Assembly: GCF_003612555.1 (NCBI RefSeq)
Contig: NZ_RAZF01000032.1
Coordinates: 1 to 33,534, forward strand
Origin: Acutalibacter sp. 1XD8-33
GTDB lineage: Bacteria > Bacillota > Clostridia > Oscillospirales > Acutalibacteraceae
Length of the DNA: 33,534 bases
Reading direction: 5' to 3'
Below, in pieces: positions 23,038 through 31,548 of the stretch. Position 1 is the stretch's first letter; each line of letters opens with the position of its first letter. A program made the position numbers and the translations under genes. The notes under the pieces were generated by a model. That model worked only from the letters and a program-made list of their open reading frames with translations, was not told the origin of the DNA and did not search any database.

Positions 23038-26000
23038 GCTATTTCAACATCGTGGCCCAGACCACCAAAGACACCGTAGTAGCCGAATACGAGCCGGTAG
23101 GGACCCGCTCCGACAGCTACCAGAGTGAGGCTGCGCTGGAAAAAGAGTTTATCCGCCTGCTCTGTGAACAGGGGTATGAGTATCTGCCTATCCACTCTGA
23201 GGCGGAGCTGATTGCCAACCTCCGCCAAAAGCTGGCGGAGCTAAACTGTTATACCTTCACCGATTCCGAGTGGGAGCGATTTTTCAGCGAGTGCATCGCC
23301 AACGCCAACGACGGCATCGAGGACAAGACCCGCCGCATCCAGGAGGACTTTGTGCAGGTCCTCCGTCGGGACACCGGCGAGAGTAAGAATATTGCCCTCA
23401 TCGACAAGAAAAACATCCACAACAACCGCCTCCAGGTCACCAACCAGTACGCCGTGGGTAAGGAGGACGGCGCGCGGTATGACAACCGCTATGACGTGAC
23501 GGTTTTGGTGAATGGGCTGCCCCTGGTGCATATCGAGCTGAAACGCCGGGGCGTGGCCATTCGGGAGGCGTTCAACCAGATCGACCGCTACCAGCGGGAC
23601 AGTTTTTGGGCGGGCAGCGGGCTGTATGACTATGTGCAGATTTTTGTCATATCCAATGGTACGAATACCAAGTATTATTCCAACACCACCCGCCGCAATG
23701 CCATCAAGGACGCTGCCTCCGCCTCTGCCGCCAAAAAGAAAAAGACCAGCAACAGCTTTGAGTTCACCTCCTTTTGGGCCGACGCCAACAATCGGGTTCT
23801 GCCGGATTTGATAGATTTCACCCGTACTTTTTTTGCCAAGCATACCATTTTGAATGTGCTGACGCGGTACTGCATTTTTACCTCCGAGCAGATGCTGATG
23901 GTCATGCGTCCCTATCAGATTACTGCCACCGAGCGGATTTTGAACCGCATCGAGATCGCCAACAACTATAAGAAATACGGCTCTATCGCCGGGGGCGGGT
24001 ACATCTGGCACACCACAGGTTCAGGCAAGACCCTCACCAGTTTCAAGACCGCCCGGCTGGCCTCTCTGCTGCCTTACATTGACAAGGTGCTGTTTGTGGT
24101 AGACCGGAAAGATCTGGACTACCAGACCATGAAGGAGTACGACCGCTTTGAGAAAGGTGCGGCCAACTCCAACACCTCCACCGCCATTTTGAAAAAGCAG
24201 CTGGAGGACCCCAACGCCAAAATCATCATCACCACCATTCAAAAGCTCTCCACTTTTGTGTCCAAGAACAAAGGCCATGAGGTCTATGACAAGCGCGTGG
24301 TCATTATCTTTGACGAGTGCCACCGCAGCCAGTTCGGGGATATGCACACAGCCATCGTCAAGAATTTCAAGAAATATCACCTGTTCGGCTTTACGGGCAC
24401 GCCCATTTTCGCGGTCAACGCCGGCCGGGGCGGCAACCCCCAGTTCCGCACCACCCAGCAGACCTTCGGCGACCAGCTGCATACCTACACCATCGTGGAC
24501 GCCATCAACGATAAAAACGTCCTGCCCTTCCATGTGGACTACTACAAGACCATGGGCATGGACGAGGAGATGATCGACGAACAAGTGTGGGACATCAACC
24601 GGGAAAAGGCGTATATGGCCCCGGAGCGCATCGAGCTTGTCACCCGGTACATTCTGGAGCATTTTGACACTAAGACCTACCGCGGGAATAAGACCTATAT
24701 GTTCAATGCCCTGGCGAATATTTTGGAGGTTGCCGCCGGGAAATCCCAGGTGGAGGAAATCAGGAAAAAACAGCGGCTCAGCGGTTTCAACTCCATTTTT
24801 GCGGTGGCCTCTGTTGATATGGCAAAGCTCTACTATGCGGAGTTTAAGCGGCAGATGGACGCCGACCCTAGTAAGCGCCTGCGGGTGGCAATGATTTACA
24901 GCTATGGGGCAAACGAGGCGGAAACGGACGGTATCCTGGACGAGGAAAACCCGGAGGATACCTCAGCGCTTGACCAAAATTCCCGGGATTTTCTAGAGCA
25001 GGCTATCAGGGACTATAACGGGATGTTCCACACCAACTATGATACCTCCGGCGACAAGTTCCAGAATTACTACAAAGACGTGTCCCTGCGCATGAAGAAC
25101 CGGGAAATCGATCTACTGATCGTGGTCAATATGTTCCTCACCGGCTTTGACGCGACCACGCTGAATACTCTGTGGGTGGACAAAAACCTCAAGATGCACG
25201 GTCTCATTCAGGCGTTTTCCCGCACGAACCGCATACTAAACTCCGTCAAGACCTTCGGCAATATCGTCTGTTTCCGCAATCTGCAAAAGCGGGTAGACGA
25301 CGCCATCTCACTCTTTGGGGACAAGCAGGCGGGGGGCATCGTACTGCTGCGGAGTTTCCAGGACTATTTCAGTGGATATACGGATGAAGAAGGGGTTGAG
25401 CACCCCGGCTATGAAACCCTCATTCAAAAGCTACTGGCAAAATTCCCGCTGTCTGAGCCAAAGACTATTGGGGAACAAAGCGAAAAAGACTTCATTTCCC
25501 TTTTCGGCGCGATACTTCGGATGCGGAATATTTTGACCTCCTTCGACCAGTTCCAGAGTTGTGATGTCTTGTCTGAGCGGGATTTACAGGACTATCTGGG
25601 ACGGTATCAGGATTTGAAAGACGAGTGGGCCGAGCGGAGAAAGAAGGGAGTCAGCTCTGATATTGACGATGATATTGTCTTTGAGATCGAGCTTATCCGG
25701 CAGGTGGAAATCAATATTGATTACATTTTGCTGCTGGTAAAGAAGTACCACGACACCCACAGCGAGGATAAGGAGATCTTGATAACTATCCGAAAGGCTG
25801 TGGACGCCAGCCCGGAGCTGCGGAGCAAGAAGGCGCTGATCGAGAACTTCATTGCCGGGATCAATGATGTGGAGGATGTTTTCCTGGAGTGGCGCGACTT
25901 TGTGATGCGGCAGAAGGAGCAGGAGCTGACGGCTATCATCACAGAGGAAAGGCTCAAGCCGGAAGAGACCCGGCAATTTATGGAAAGCTCTCTGCAGGCC

Positions 26001-26165
26001 GGGGAAATCAAGACCACCGGTACGGATATTGACCGGCTGATGCCGCCAGTATCTCGCTTTGGCGGTGGGAATCGGGCAGGGAAAAAGCAGAGGATAATCG
26101 ATAGGTTTAAGGGTTTCTTCGACAAATATTTTGGGCTGGGGACAGCGGGTATTACCGGTCTATAA
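23034..26165 (+). CDS. hsdR: Type I restriction endonuclease subunit HsdR
   Basis: A 1043-residue motor/nuclease subunit. The PD-(D/E)xK nuclease is visible as YDVTVLVNG (Asp154) and IELKR (Glu168, Lys170). The SF2 translocase has Walker A HTTGSGKT (Lys332), the DECH box at 427-430, and FGFTGTPIF. The helicase C-terminal motifs (LLIVVNMFLTGFDA, IQAFSRTNR) and a helical C-terminal domain that docks on HsdM follow. ATG 23034 overlaps the hsdS stop in ATGA. Length is typical and no lesion is seen, so the operon appears functional. Confidence 0.95.
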   Translation: MSYFNIVAQTTKDTVVAEYEPVGTRSDSYQSEAALEKEFIRLLCEQGYEYLPIHSEAELIANLRQKLAELNCYTFTDSEWERFFSECIANANDGIEDKTRRIQEDFVQVLRRDTGESKNIALIDKKNIHNNRLQVTNQYAVGKEDGARYDNRYDVTVLVNGLPLVHIELKRRGVAIREAFNQIDRYQRDSFWAGSGLYDYVQIFVISNGTNTKYYSNTTRRNAIKDAASASAAKKKKTSNSFEFTSFWADANNRVLPDLIDFTRTFFAKHTILNVLTRYCIFTSEQMLMVMRPYQITATERILNRIEIANNYKKYGSIAGGGYIWHTTGSGKTLTSFKTARLASLLPYIDKVLFVVDRKDLDYQTMKEYDRFEKGAANSNTSTAILKKQLEDPNAKIIITTIQKLSTFVSKNKGHEVYDKRVVIIFDECHRSQFGDMHTAIVKNFKKYHLFGFTGTPIFAVNAGRGGNPQFRTTQQTFGDQLHTYTIVDAINDKNVLPFHVDYYKTMGMDEEMIDEQVWDINREKAYMAPERIELVTRYILEHFDTKTYRGNKTYMFNALANILEVAAGKSQVEEIRKKQRLSGFNSIFAVASVDMAKLYYAEFKRQMDADPSKRLRVAMIYSYGANEAETDGILDEENPEDTSALDQNSRDFLEQAIRDYNGMFHTNYDTSGDKFQNYYKDVSLRMKNREIDLLIVVNMFLTGFDATTLNTLWVDKNLKMHGLIQAFSRTNRILNSVKTFGNIVCFRNLQKRVDDAISLFGDKQAGGIVLLRSFQDYFSGYTDEEGVEHPGYETLIQKLLAKFPLSEPKTIGEQSEKDFISLFGAILRMRNILTSFDQFQSCDVLSERDLQDYLGRYQDLKDEWAERRKKGVSSDIDDDIVFEIELIRQVEINIDYILLLVKKYHDTHSEDKEILITIRKAVDASPELRSKKALIENFIAGINDVEDVFLEWRDFVMRQKEQELTAIITEERLKPEETRQFMESSLQAGEIKTTGTDIDRLMPPVSRFGGGNRAGKKQRIIDRFKGFFDKYFGLGTAGITGL

Positions 26166-26184
26166 AAGGAAGGACACATGATAT

Positions 26185-26658
26185 ATGGCTCTATTTTTAG
26201 ATAAGGGTCAGCCTCATTTCACCGATATGCACGCCATTATGCACAGCCTCGATGACATAGGTCTGTACCATAACTGGCTCATCACCGACTGGACCTGCTA
26301 CGCCTACCCGCCCGAAATGCGGGAGGATGTTGAGTGGAAAACCGGCGCGGAGCTTATGCAAATGTTGGACGGACTTTCCGGTGTACAATGGGTCTGGGGC
26401 GTGTTCTCCGGTTTCGAGCCGCACGTCACCAGAGAACAGGCCCTACAGTGCCCTTTGCCATGTACCGATGGATATCCGGGATTCTAGACGAATCCCCTCG
26501 CACTTCAGCACCCGCTGGCAAGCGTGGAAATCGTAGTGTTTGACAGCGCATTTGTGCTCATACTCAGCAAGGAAAAGAGGGTTTACAACGCTTTTCGGGC
26601 GGCGTTCCCGCAAAGTAAAGACCTCTTTGAGATGAACGCAAATTTCAATAAGTTTTAA
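26185..26658 (+). pseudogene. Small hypothetical protein with in-frame TAG
   Basis: Read through, a 157-codon frame starting MALFLDKGQPHF and ending FNKF. AAGGAAGGA (26166-26174) precedes ATG 26185. TAG at 26485-26487 (after TDGYPGF) interrupts it; afterwards the same frame continues with TNPLALQHPLASVEIVVFDS and SKEKRVYNAFRAAFP, which reads like ordinary protein. I believe small Firmicutes proteins of this type have Trp or Gln at the stop position, but cannot verify. Function unknown; no membrane segment. It converges on the vWA gene with stop codons overlapping. Confidence 0.65.
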
Positions 26659-27304
26659 CCCCTGCCCCACCGTTTCTTACGGTCCTTTCTAATCCTCTCC
26701 AGTGGCGCCTGGGGCACCGCGCCCGCAGAACGGAAGCATGCAACCGCCTCACTCATAGCCTCAAAGTTCAGCTCCACGCCCTCCTCATCAGCAATGAAAT
26801 CCACCGCCATCTGGGGGGCTATGCCAAAGTGAGCAGCCGTCTCCACCGCGTCAATATTCGTGCCCAAAACACGAACTCCCAGCCGTACTTCTCCTTCTCA
26901 AGCTCGATCATCTTCTTGACCCTCTCAGCGCTGAACTCCCGGCTGGAATTCTCCTCCCCATCGGTGATGATGACGAACATCACCTTCTCAGCGCGGTACT
27001 CCTCGGCGGTGTTCTTCTGCACCGACACCAGCTTCTGAACCGTCAGCCCGATGGCGTCCAAAAGAGCCGTGGAACCGCCCACCTGGTACTCCCGGTCGGT
27101 CATGGGGCTGACCGCGCGGATATCAATGCGGTCGTGCAGGAGCTCGTAGCGGTTGTCGAACAGCACCGTGGTAATGCGGCACTCGCCGTCCAGGTCCCTC
27201 TGCTTTTGCAGCATGGAGTTGAACCCGCCGATGGTGTCCTTTTCCAGGCCAGCCATTGAGCCGCTTTTGTCCAGGATGAACACTAATTCCGTTAAGTTTT
27301 TCAT
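26655..27304 (-). pseudogene. von Willebrand factor A domain protein, frameshifted near its end
   Basis: A cytosolic vWA protein. The MIDAS metal site is seen as DKSGSM and ITDGEE, with GGSTALLDAIG between. ATG 27304 has AGGAGG 7 bases upstream. At about 26870 the frame is lost: the sequence reads GWEFVF then WARILTR to a stop at 26819, whereas adding one T to the TTTT run restores GTNIDAVETAAHFGIAPQ and a tail ending at TAA 26655-26657. The MIDAS region lies before the lesion. A homopolymer sequencing error is as likely as a true mutation. Function unknown; proteins of this type can act in metal-dependent protein complexes, including stress and defence modules. Confidence 0.8.
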
Positions 27305-27312
27305 GAAAATGG

Positions 27313-27398
27313 CCTCCTGTGTTTTGATGGCTTCATTATAGCCCACACAGGAGGTCTTTCGGTCGCTTTCAAAGCGACAAGTTCTTGTGTGACAAGAA
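27313..27398 (-). promoter_or_regulatory. Dyad-rich control region upstream of the vWA gene
   Basis: Three dyads are packed here. CCTCCTGTGT (27313-27322) and ACACAGGAGG (27345-27354) flank a minus-strand TATAAT (27340-27335), and the inner arm contains the ribosome binding site of the vWA gene. GTCGCTTT/AAAGCGAC (27362-27378) and TTCTTGT/ACAAGAA (27382-27398) follow upstream. No good -35 is seen, which fits an activated or repressed promoter. The outer dyads may be operator sites. Confidence 0.55.
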
Positions 27399-27428
27399 AA
27401 CTGGAATTTCTGTGTCAGACAAAACGTT

Positions 27429-27803
27429 TTAATCTGACATATTATAAACAACAATCTTATAATCTCCAATAAAATTACTACATTTGGCAGCTAAAGTATA
27501 TGTATCTGAACGCTCCAAAGTGAAAAAAGTTTCTAACGCTCTTGCGCTGTCTAATGTATATACTTCATTTCCAACTGAATCATATAAGACCATATCTAAA
27601 TTCCCGCTTATAATATCAGACTTGAATGAAAACTTTATTCTATCGCCTGCTTCCCCCGAAAACGAAATATCAGAAGTTGTAGTTATTTGCTCTGAATAAC
27701 TTTTGCTCATATTGCCTAATACTTTGGGGCTGGTTAGTAGATGGATACTTATTGCGCTGACTACTACAATGATTATAACGATTATAAAACTTGTCTTTTT
27801 CAT
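27429..27803 (-). CDS. Short membrane-anchored hypothetical protein
   Basis: A 124-residue protein beginning MKKTSF, then a hydrophobic helix (IIVIIIVVVSAISIHLL) that acts as signal anchor, and an extracytoplasmic beta-rich domain (SFSGEAGDRIKFSFKSD, YTLAAKCSNFIGDYKIVVY). A/T-rich compared with its neighbours, suggesting separate acquisition. ATG 27803 is the start that gives a normal signal sequence; a longer frame begins 15 codons earlier. The ectodomain resembles bacterial pre-peptidase-like beta sandwiches in pattern only. Function unknown. Confidence 0.7.
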   Translation of the reverse strand: MKKTSFIIVIIIVVVSAISIHLLTSPKVLGNMSKSYSEQITTTSDISFSGEAGDRIKFSFKSDIISGNLDMVLYDSVGNEVYTLDSARALETFFTLERSDTYTLAAKCSNFIGDYKIVVYNMSD

Positions 27804-27844
27804 CCCAATGTTCCCTTTCAAATTCCAGTTTATCCTTTTGCTCT

Positions 27845-28843
27845 TCACACGCCTAAAAGCGGCTGGTCATACTGAAAAAGCACCTCATTTATCTCAAAAA
27901 TATCATACCTTCCATTGACGATGAAATACTCCACGATCACGTCAAATTTGCTGGCTTGGGACAGCGCGTACCCCGCCCGCTCCAAGAGGTCATCCGTCTC
28001 CGGAAGTGTCAATTCCAGCGCTATTGCAAGCGCCAAAATAGTTGGCTTTCTCGGCGTGTAACCGTGGCCCTTGCGTATCTTCGAGAACAGCTTGCGGTCG
28101 ATATTTGCCCGCTTGTAGACCTCCACGTCGGTCTTGCCTTTGGCGTCTATCAGCTTCAAAAGCGTGTCGGAAAACGGCTCGTCCAGACGCTCCATCAGGT
28201 CATCCAGCGCCGCGCTGGGAGCCATCATTGGCAGGGGCATGGACGGGGCCGCGTAGGCTAATGCTTCGCTCTCAACTCCCAGCAGGTTACGGTTTTTGGG
28301 CTGGTGTGCGTCAACGTAGTGCTGGTCGATGTAGCTTTCCACCTCGCCCAGCAGGGTCTCGCTCAGCACGAAGGCGGACTTGTCGAACACGGCAAGATAG
28401 GCCTCCATCTCATACTCGTCCAAAAACGCCTCGATGGCCTGTTTCGCAACCTCCAAGGCCTCGGCCTTCGGGTAGCCGTAAATGCCGCTGGAAATCAATG
28501 GGAAAGCTATACTCTTGCAGCGGTGTTTCTTTGCCAGTTTCAGCGACTCAGTATAGGCCGAGCGGAGCAGCTCCCGGCAGCGCTCCAACTCCACGGGGCT
28601 ATAGACTGGCCCCACCGCGTGTATCACATATTTTGCGGGCAGGGCAAAGCCGGGGGTGACCACCGCCTCCCCCGGCTGGATGGGCGCAAGTTTATCGCAG
28701 GCCGTCTGCATTTTCTGCGCACCAGCGGCATTGAATATCGCCCCGCACACCCCGCCGCCCATCTGCAAAGCGGTGTTAGCGGCGTTGACGATGGCGTCCG
28801 CCTGCATTTTCGTGATGTCCTGACGGATGATTTGAAACGGCAT
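27845..28843 (-). CDS. Macrodomain protein with C-terminal helix-turn-helix-like domain
   Basis: A 332-residue protein. The N-terminal macrodomain (1-170) shows DITKMQADAIVNAAN, MGGGVCGAIF, and the GIYGYP loop, which bind ADP-ribose and its derivatives. The C-terminal part (about 215-330) reads VYKRANIDRKLFSKIRKG ... PRKPTILALAIALEL, a helical domain like Xre repressors. ATG 28843 lies two codons after the peroxiredoxin TAG, with GGGGAG as ribosome binding site. Expected reaction: removal or recognition of ADP-ribose marks. It follows yaaA and the peroxiredoxin in one operon. Confidence 0.88.
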   Translation of the reverse strand: MPFQIIRQDITKMQADAIVNAANTALQMGGGVCGAIFNAAGAQKMQTACDKLAPIQPGEAVVTPGFALPAKYVIHAVGPVYSPVELERCRELLRSAYTESLKLAKKHRCKSIAFPLISSGIYGYPKAEALEVAKQAIEAFLDEYEMEAYLAVFDKSAFVLSETLLGEVESYIDQHYVDAHQPKNRNLLGVESEALAYAAPSMPLPMMAPSAALDDLMERLDEPFSDTLLKLIDAKGKTDVEVYKRANIDRKLFSKIRKGHGYTPRKPTILALAIALELTLPETDDLLERAGYALSQASKFDVIVEYFIVNGRYDIFEINEVLFQYDQPLLGV

Positions 28844-28846
28844 AGC

Positions 28847-29311
28847 CTACTTCTCCCCGCGCAGATACTGGAGAATTTCCGCTGCGTTGGTGTCCGGTTT
28901 TACCTTGGGCATGACTTTCTCGATCACTCCGTTTTCATCGATAACGAAGGTGGAGCGAACCACGCCCATGCTCACCTTGCCGTAATTTTTCTTCTCCTGC
29001 CACACGCCGTAAGCCTCGATGGCGGCACGCTCCGGGTCGGATAGGAGAATGAAGGGCAGGCCGTGCTTTTCAGCGAATTTCTGGTGGGAAGTCACCGAAT
29101 CCTTGCTTATGCCGATCACCACTGCATTGATGCTTTTGAATTCTTCATAGGCACTTGCAAAGGCGCAGGCCTGACGGGTGCAGCCGGGGGTGTTGTCCCG
29201 GGGGTAGAAGTAGAGCACAACTTTTTTGCCCGCGAAATCCGCGAGGGATACCATGTTTCCGTCCTTGTCTGACAGGGTAAACTCCGGGGCTTTTGTTCCA
29301 ACTTCCAGCAT
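28847..29311 (-). CDS. bcp: Thiol peroxidase, Bcp-type peroxiredoxin
   Basis: A 154-residue peroxiredoxin. The active site TPGCTRQAC holds the peroxidatic Cys44 and a probable resolving Cys49 (atypical 2-Cys Bcp pattern). It reduces peroxides with thioredoxin as donor in the cytosol. ATG 29311 has AAAGGAGG about 9 bases upstream, inside the end of yaaA; the longer frame lacks family-like sequence. It starts one base after the yaaA stop and ends in TAG five bases before the macrodomain start. Confidence 0.93.
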   Translation of the reverse strand: MLEVGTKAPEFTLSDKDGNMVSLADFAGKKVVLYFYPRDNTPGCTRQACAFASAYEEFKSINAVVIGISKDSVTSHQKFAEKHGLPFILLSDPERAAIEAYGVWQEKKNYGKVSMGVVRSTFVIDENGVIEKVMPKVKPDTNAAEILQYLRGEK

Positions 29312-29312
29312 T

Positions 29313-30053
29313 TCAGCGTCCTCCTTTGATGAATATGAATGTGTTTTCTGTGGATAATTCTGTGTCAAAACGATAATCTAAATCCGCAAACTCGCGGATT
29401 TCTTCCGGCATTTTAATGTCGTTTTCAGCGAGCCAACGGACCATCTGGCCCCGGGCCATTTTGCACATGGTCCCCTTTTCGATGACCTTCCCGCTCAGCC
29501 ACTCGCCGAACACGCAGGTGAGTACGGAGTTTGCCGGGAGGTAGGGAGTGACTGCTTTGCTGTACTCCTTGGACGCGAGATTCAGCACCCAGTCACCTTC
29601 CAGCTCCTTTGCTATGCTGTCTCCCCAAAAGGCGTAGAGGTCTTTTGCACCGCCTACTGATAGCTTTGCCTGCATTTCTAATCGGTAGGGTGTTACGCCG
29701 TCAAAGGGGCGGAGCAGCCCATAGAATCCCGATAAGATACGCAAATGCTCCCGCAGGTACTCTAACTGCCCAGCAGTCATCACGCCCGGCGCCATGTAGC
29801 GGTACTGGATGCCCTCGTAGGACAGGATAGCCGGGGTCAGGTTTTGGCGTAAAGTCATGGCTTTCAGGCGCTCTATGTTTAGTTGGGCGAGGTTGTCGTT
29901 GCACTTCCAGAGGGATTGCAGTTCTTTTGGAAACATGGATTGGAGCTTCGCCAGCAGCCGTTCCGTTTGGGGCAGGAATTGGGGCAGGCCGTCTATGGGG
30001 AGGCTGTCCGCGTCTACATTCATTTTCTTTGCGGGGGAGATGATGATTTTCAT
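29313..30053 (-). CDS. yaaA: Peroxide stress protein YaaA
   Basis: A 246-residue member of the YaaA/DUF328 family. Hallmarks are the N-terminal MKIIISPAKKM, the middle LSGFYGLLRPFDGVTPYRLEM, and the C-terminal VLTCVFGEWLSGKVIEKGT and KMARGQMVRWL. In E. coli YaaA lowers intracellular iron under peroxide stress. It is the first gene of a three-gene operon with the peroxiredoxin and macrodomain genes. Length is normal. Confidence 0.95.
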   Translation of the reverse strand: MKIIISPAKKMNVDADSLPIDGLPQFLPQTERLLAKLQSMFPKELQSLWKCNDNLAQLNIERLKAMTLRQNLTPAILSYEGIQYRYMAPGVMTAGQLEYLREHLRILSGFYGLLRPFDGVTPYRLEMQAKLSVGGAKDLYAFWGDSIAKELEGDWVLNLASKEYSKAVTPYLPANSVLTCVFGEWLSGKVIEKGTMCKMARGQMVRWLAENDIKMPEEIREFADLDYRFDTELSTENTFIFIKGGR

Positions 30054-30079
30054 GGGGCTGTCCTTTCCATGTTTTTATT

Positions 30080-30108
30080 ATTATAGCATAACATGGTCGG
30101 GAAGAAAA
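30080..30108 (-). promoter_or_regulatory. Promoter of the yaaA operon
   Basis: Minus-strand TATAAT (30085-30080) with extended TGC, and a weak -35 TTTTCT (30108-30103) at 17 bases. It sits divergent to the acetyltransferase promoter. Confidence 0.5.
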
Positions 30109-30114
30109 GGGCTA

Positions 30115-30143
30115 TTGCCATTTTCGGACGGCTATTGTATAAT
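30115..30143 (+). promoter_or_regulatory. Promoter of the GNAT acetyltransferase gene
   Basis: TTGCCA (30115-30120), 17-base spacer, TATAAT (30138-30143). Followed by AGAGGTG and ATG 30167. Confidence 0.75.
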
Positions 30144-30223
30144 ACTGGTTGCAAAGAGGTGTTCACATGGATAGGATTTACCAAAAGGCGTAGCATGAGC
30201 AGGCGAAAGAGGTTTGTCGGAAA

Positions 30224-30982
30224 ATGCTTGACAAGCTGAGTGAACTGCCTGCCGGTTCGTCCATTAAGAAAGATGAGCTGCTTAAAATTCTTGATGGCAT
30301 GGTTCAATCCGAAGAACAAGTTCTTGCAAAGAAAGAGCCATGGGATTTCTCCCGGGAAAAATCTCAGACTGTATTTGTGTGCGGAGACGAGATCCTTATC
30401 CGCCCTATCACGCCGAAAGATGAAACGTTCTATTGCGGCGTCCGGATGCAGTATTCGCTTATGTATCAGGCAGCCTACAATACCGCAAGAGACAACAAGA
30501 AAAGCATTTTGCTGGATGAAATATTTGCCCCGCAGGTATTTTACTGTATCATCTGCAACTCAAATGACGGTCAGCCTATGGGTTATCTGGGGATTAAAGA
30601 TACGAGCGCTGAAATATGGGAAATCGCGATAGAGTTGGATGGAAAATACACGCATCGGGGCTTCGGCTCCAAAAGCCTGCATTTATACCTTAATGAGGTC
30701 CAGCGCAGAACAGGGGTGGGCGAATTTCGGGCTGTTGTGGAGGTGGATAATATTCCTTCTCAAAGGTGCTTTGAGGGGCTTGGCGCGAAACTGGTAGGCC
30801 TGTGTGATAGCTTTGTGTTGAGAACAGAGGACGAGAAAAAGCGGTTTGAAGAACAGAACCTGCAGCTTATTGACACCCATATGATCGACCTTGCAAAGCA
30901 GCTTGAGGTCGAACCGAGAAAACTCTTGAGCCATCTGCTTGATTATCGGTTAAAGTTGCCCTTTATAGGGCTTCAGCCATAG
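30224..30982 (+). CDS. GNAT-family acetyltransferase; natural start probably upstream of an in-frame TAG
   Basis: The GNAT fold shows the acetyl-CoA loop region HRGFGSKSLHLYLNEV and the following VEVDNIPSQRCFEGLGAKLVG. Residues 1-60 form a helical extension. The best-placed start is ATG 30167, behind a promoter and AGAGGTG and in the same frame, but codon 9 of that reading is TAG (30191-30193); the sequence MDRIYQKA-stop-HEQAKEVCRKML reads as one helix. As written, translation would have to begin at ATG 30224 with a poorly spaced AGAGG. The substrate is unknown. The catalytic part is complete, so the gene is listed as coding with a damaged 5' end. Confidence 0.75.
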   Translation: MLDKLSELPAGSSIKKDELLKILDGMVQSEEQVLAKKEPWDFSREKSQTVFVCGDEILIRPITPKDETFYCGVRMQYSLMYQAAYNTARDNKKSILLDEIFAPQVFYCIICNSNDGQPMGYLGIKDTSAEIWEIAIELDGKYTHRGFGSKSLHLYLNEVQRRTGVGEFRAVVEVDNIPSQRCFEGLGAKLVGLCDSFVLRTEDEKKRFEEQNLQLIDTHMIDLAKQLEVEPRKLLSHLLDYRLKLPFIGLQP

Positions 30983-31020
30983 GAATGGGCTTAACGCCTT
31001 GGACAAAAGGAAAGTCAGCC

Positions 31021-31242
31021 CTAAAGGGATCTGGCTTTATCCCGATACTCTATTTCCAGATCCTCTGCCAAATATTCATCACTCATGCAGTGCATATCAG
31101 AAACGCCCTCACTGACAAGTGTATAAACATCAGAACGATAAAAGAAAGCTAAAGCATCATCCAATGAAATACTGACTTTTTCGGCAAACCGGCAAATGAC
31201 CCTGGCGTATTTCTTTTGAAGGAGGATAGGGTTGGCAGTCAT
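31021..31242 (-). CDS. Small DUF3791-like protein
   Basis: A 73-residue helical protein (MTANPILLQKKYARVICRFAEK ... VYTLVSEGVSDMHCMSDEYLAEDL). Pattern matches small DUF3791-type proteins of Firmicutes, which often occur in pairs beside toxin-like genes; this is family memory. ATG 31242 overlaps the stop of the upstream gene in ATGA, with GAAGGAGG near 31213-31222 too far downstream to serve it, so coupling is likely. Ends in TAG. Confidence 0.68.
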   Translation of the reverse strand: MTANPILLQKKYARVICRFAEKVSISLDDALAFFYRSDVYTLVSEGVSDMHCMSDEYLAEDLEIEYRDKARSL

Positions 31243-31475
31243 ATTTCCACACCTCGCTCTTTCATCACCATCAAAATGTCATCTACGATATAGTCTTTGC
31301 TTTGGGTATGAAGCACATCATATTCTGGCACGATATATCCATGCAGAATATGAGAATCCTCCGATGCCCGGTACACTCGGCCAGCGTTCACCCCGAGCCT
31401 GATGGCAATGTTCTCAATGCAAAACACCGCGAACTCAAGCTGGTTCATATCCATAATTGCTATATCAGTTTCCAT
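31239..31475 (-). CDS. Small DUF3791-like protein, first of a pair
   Basis: A 78-residue protein (METDIAIMDMNQLEFAVFCIEN ... GYIVPEYDVLHTQSKDYIVDDI), typical of DUF3791. AAGGAGA lies 7 bases before ATG 31475. Its TGA overlaps the next start by four bases. The pair is divergent from the MNT/HEPN genes. Function not known; possibly an antitoxin-like or adaptor protein. Confidence 0.72.
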   Translation of the reverse strand: METDIAIMDMNQLEFAVFCIENIAIRLGVNAGRVYRASEDSHILHGYIVPEYDVLHTQSKDYIVDDILMVMKERGVEI

Positions 31476-31486
31476 GCAGTATCTCC

Positions 31487-31515
31487 TTGCATTTTCTGGG
31501 CTATTCCTGTATACT
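31487..31515 (+). promoter_or_regulatory. Promoter of the MNT/HEPN pair
   Basis: TTGCAT (31487-31492), 17-base spacer, TATACT (31510-31515). The start codon of the nucleotidyltransferase is at 31549. Confidence 0.65.
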
Positions 31516-31548
31516 AAATCTATCATTGAAATGAGGGGGGCCATCAAG

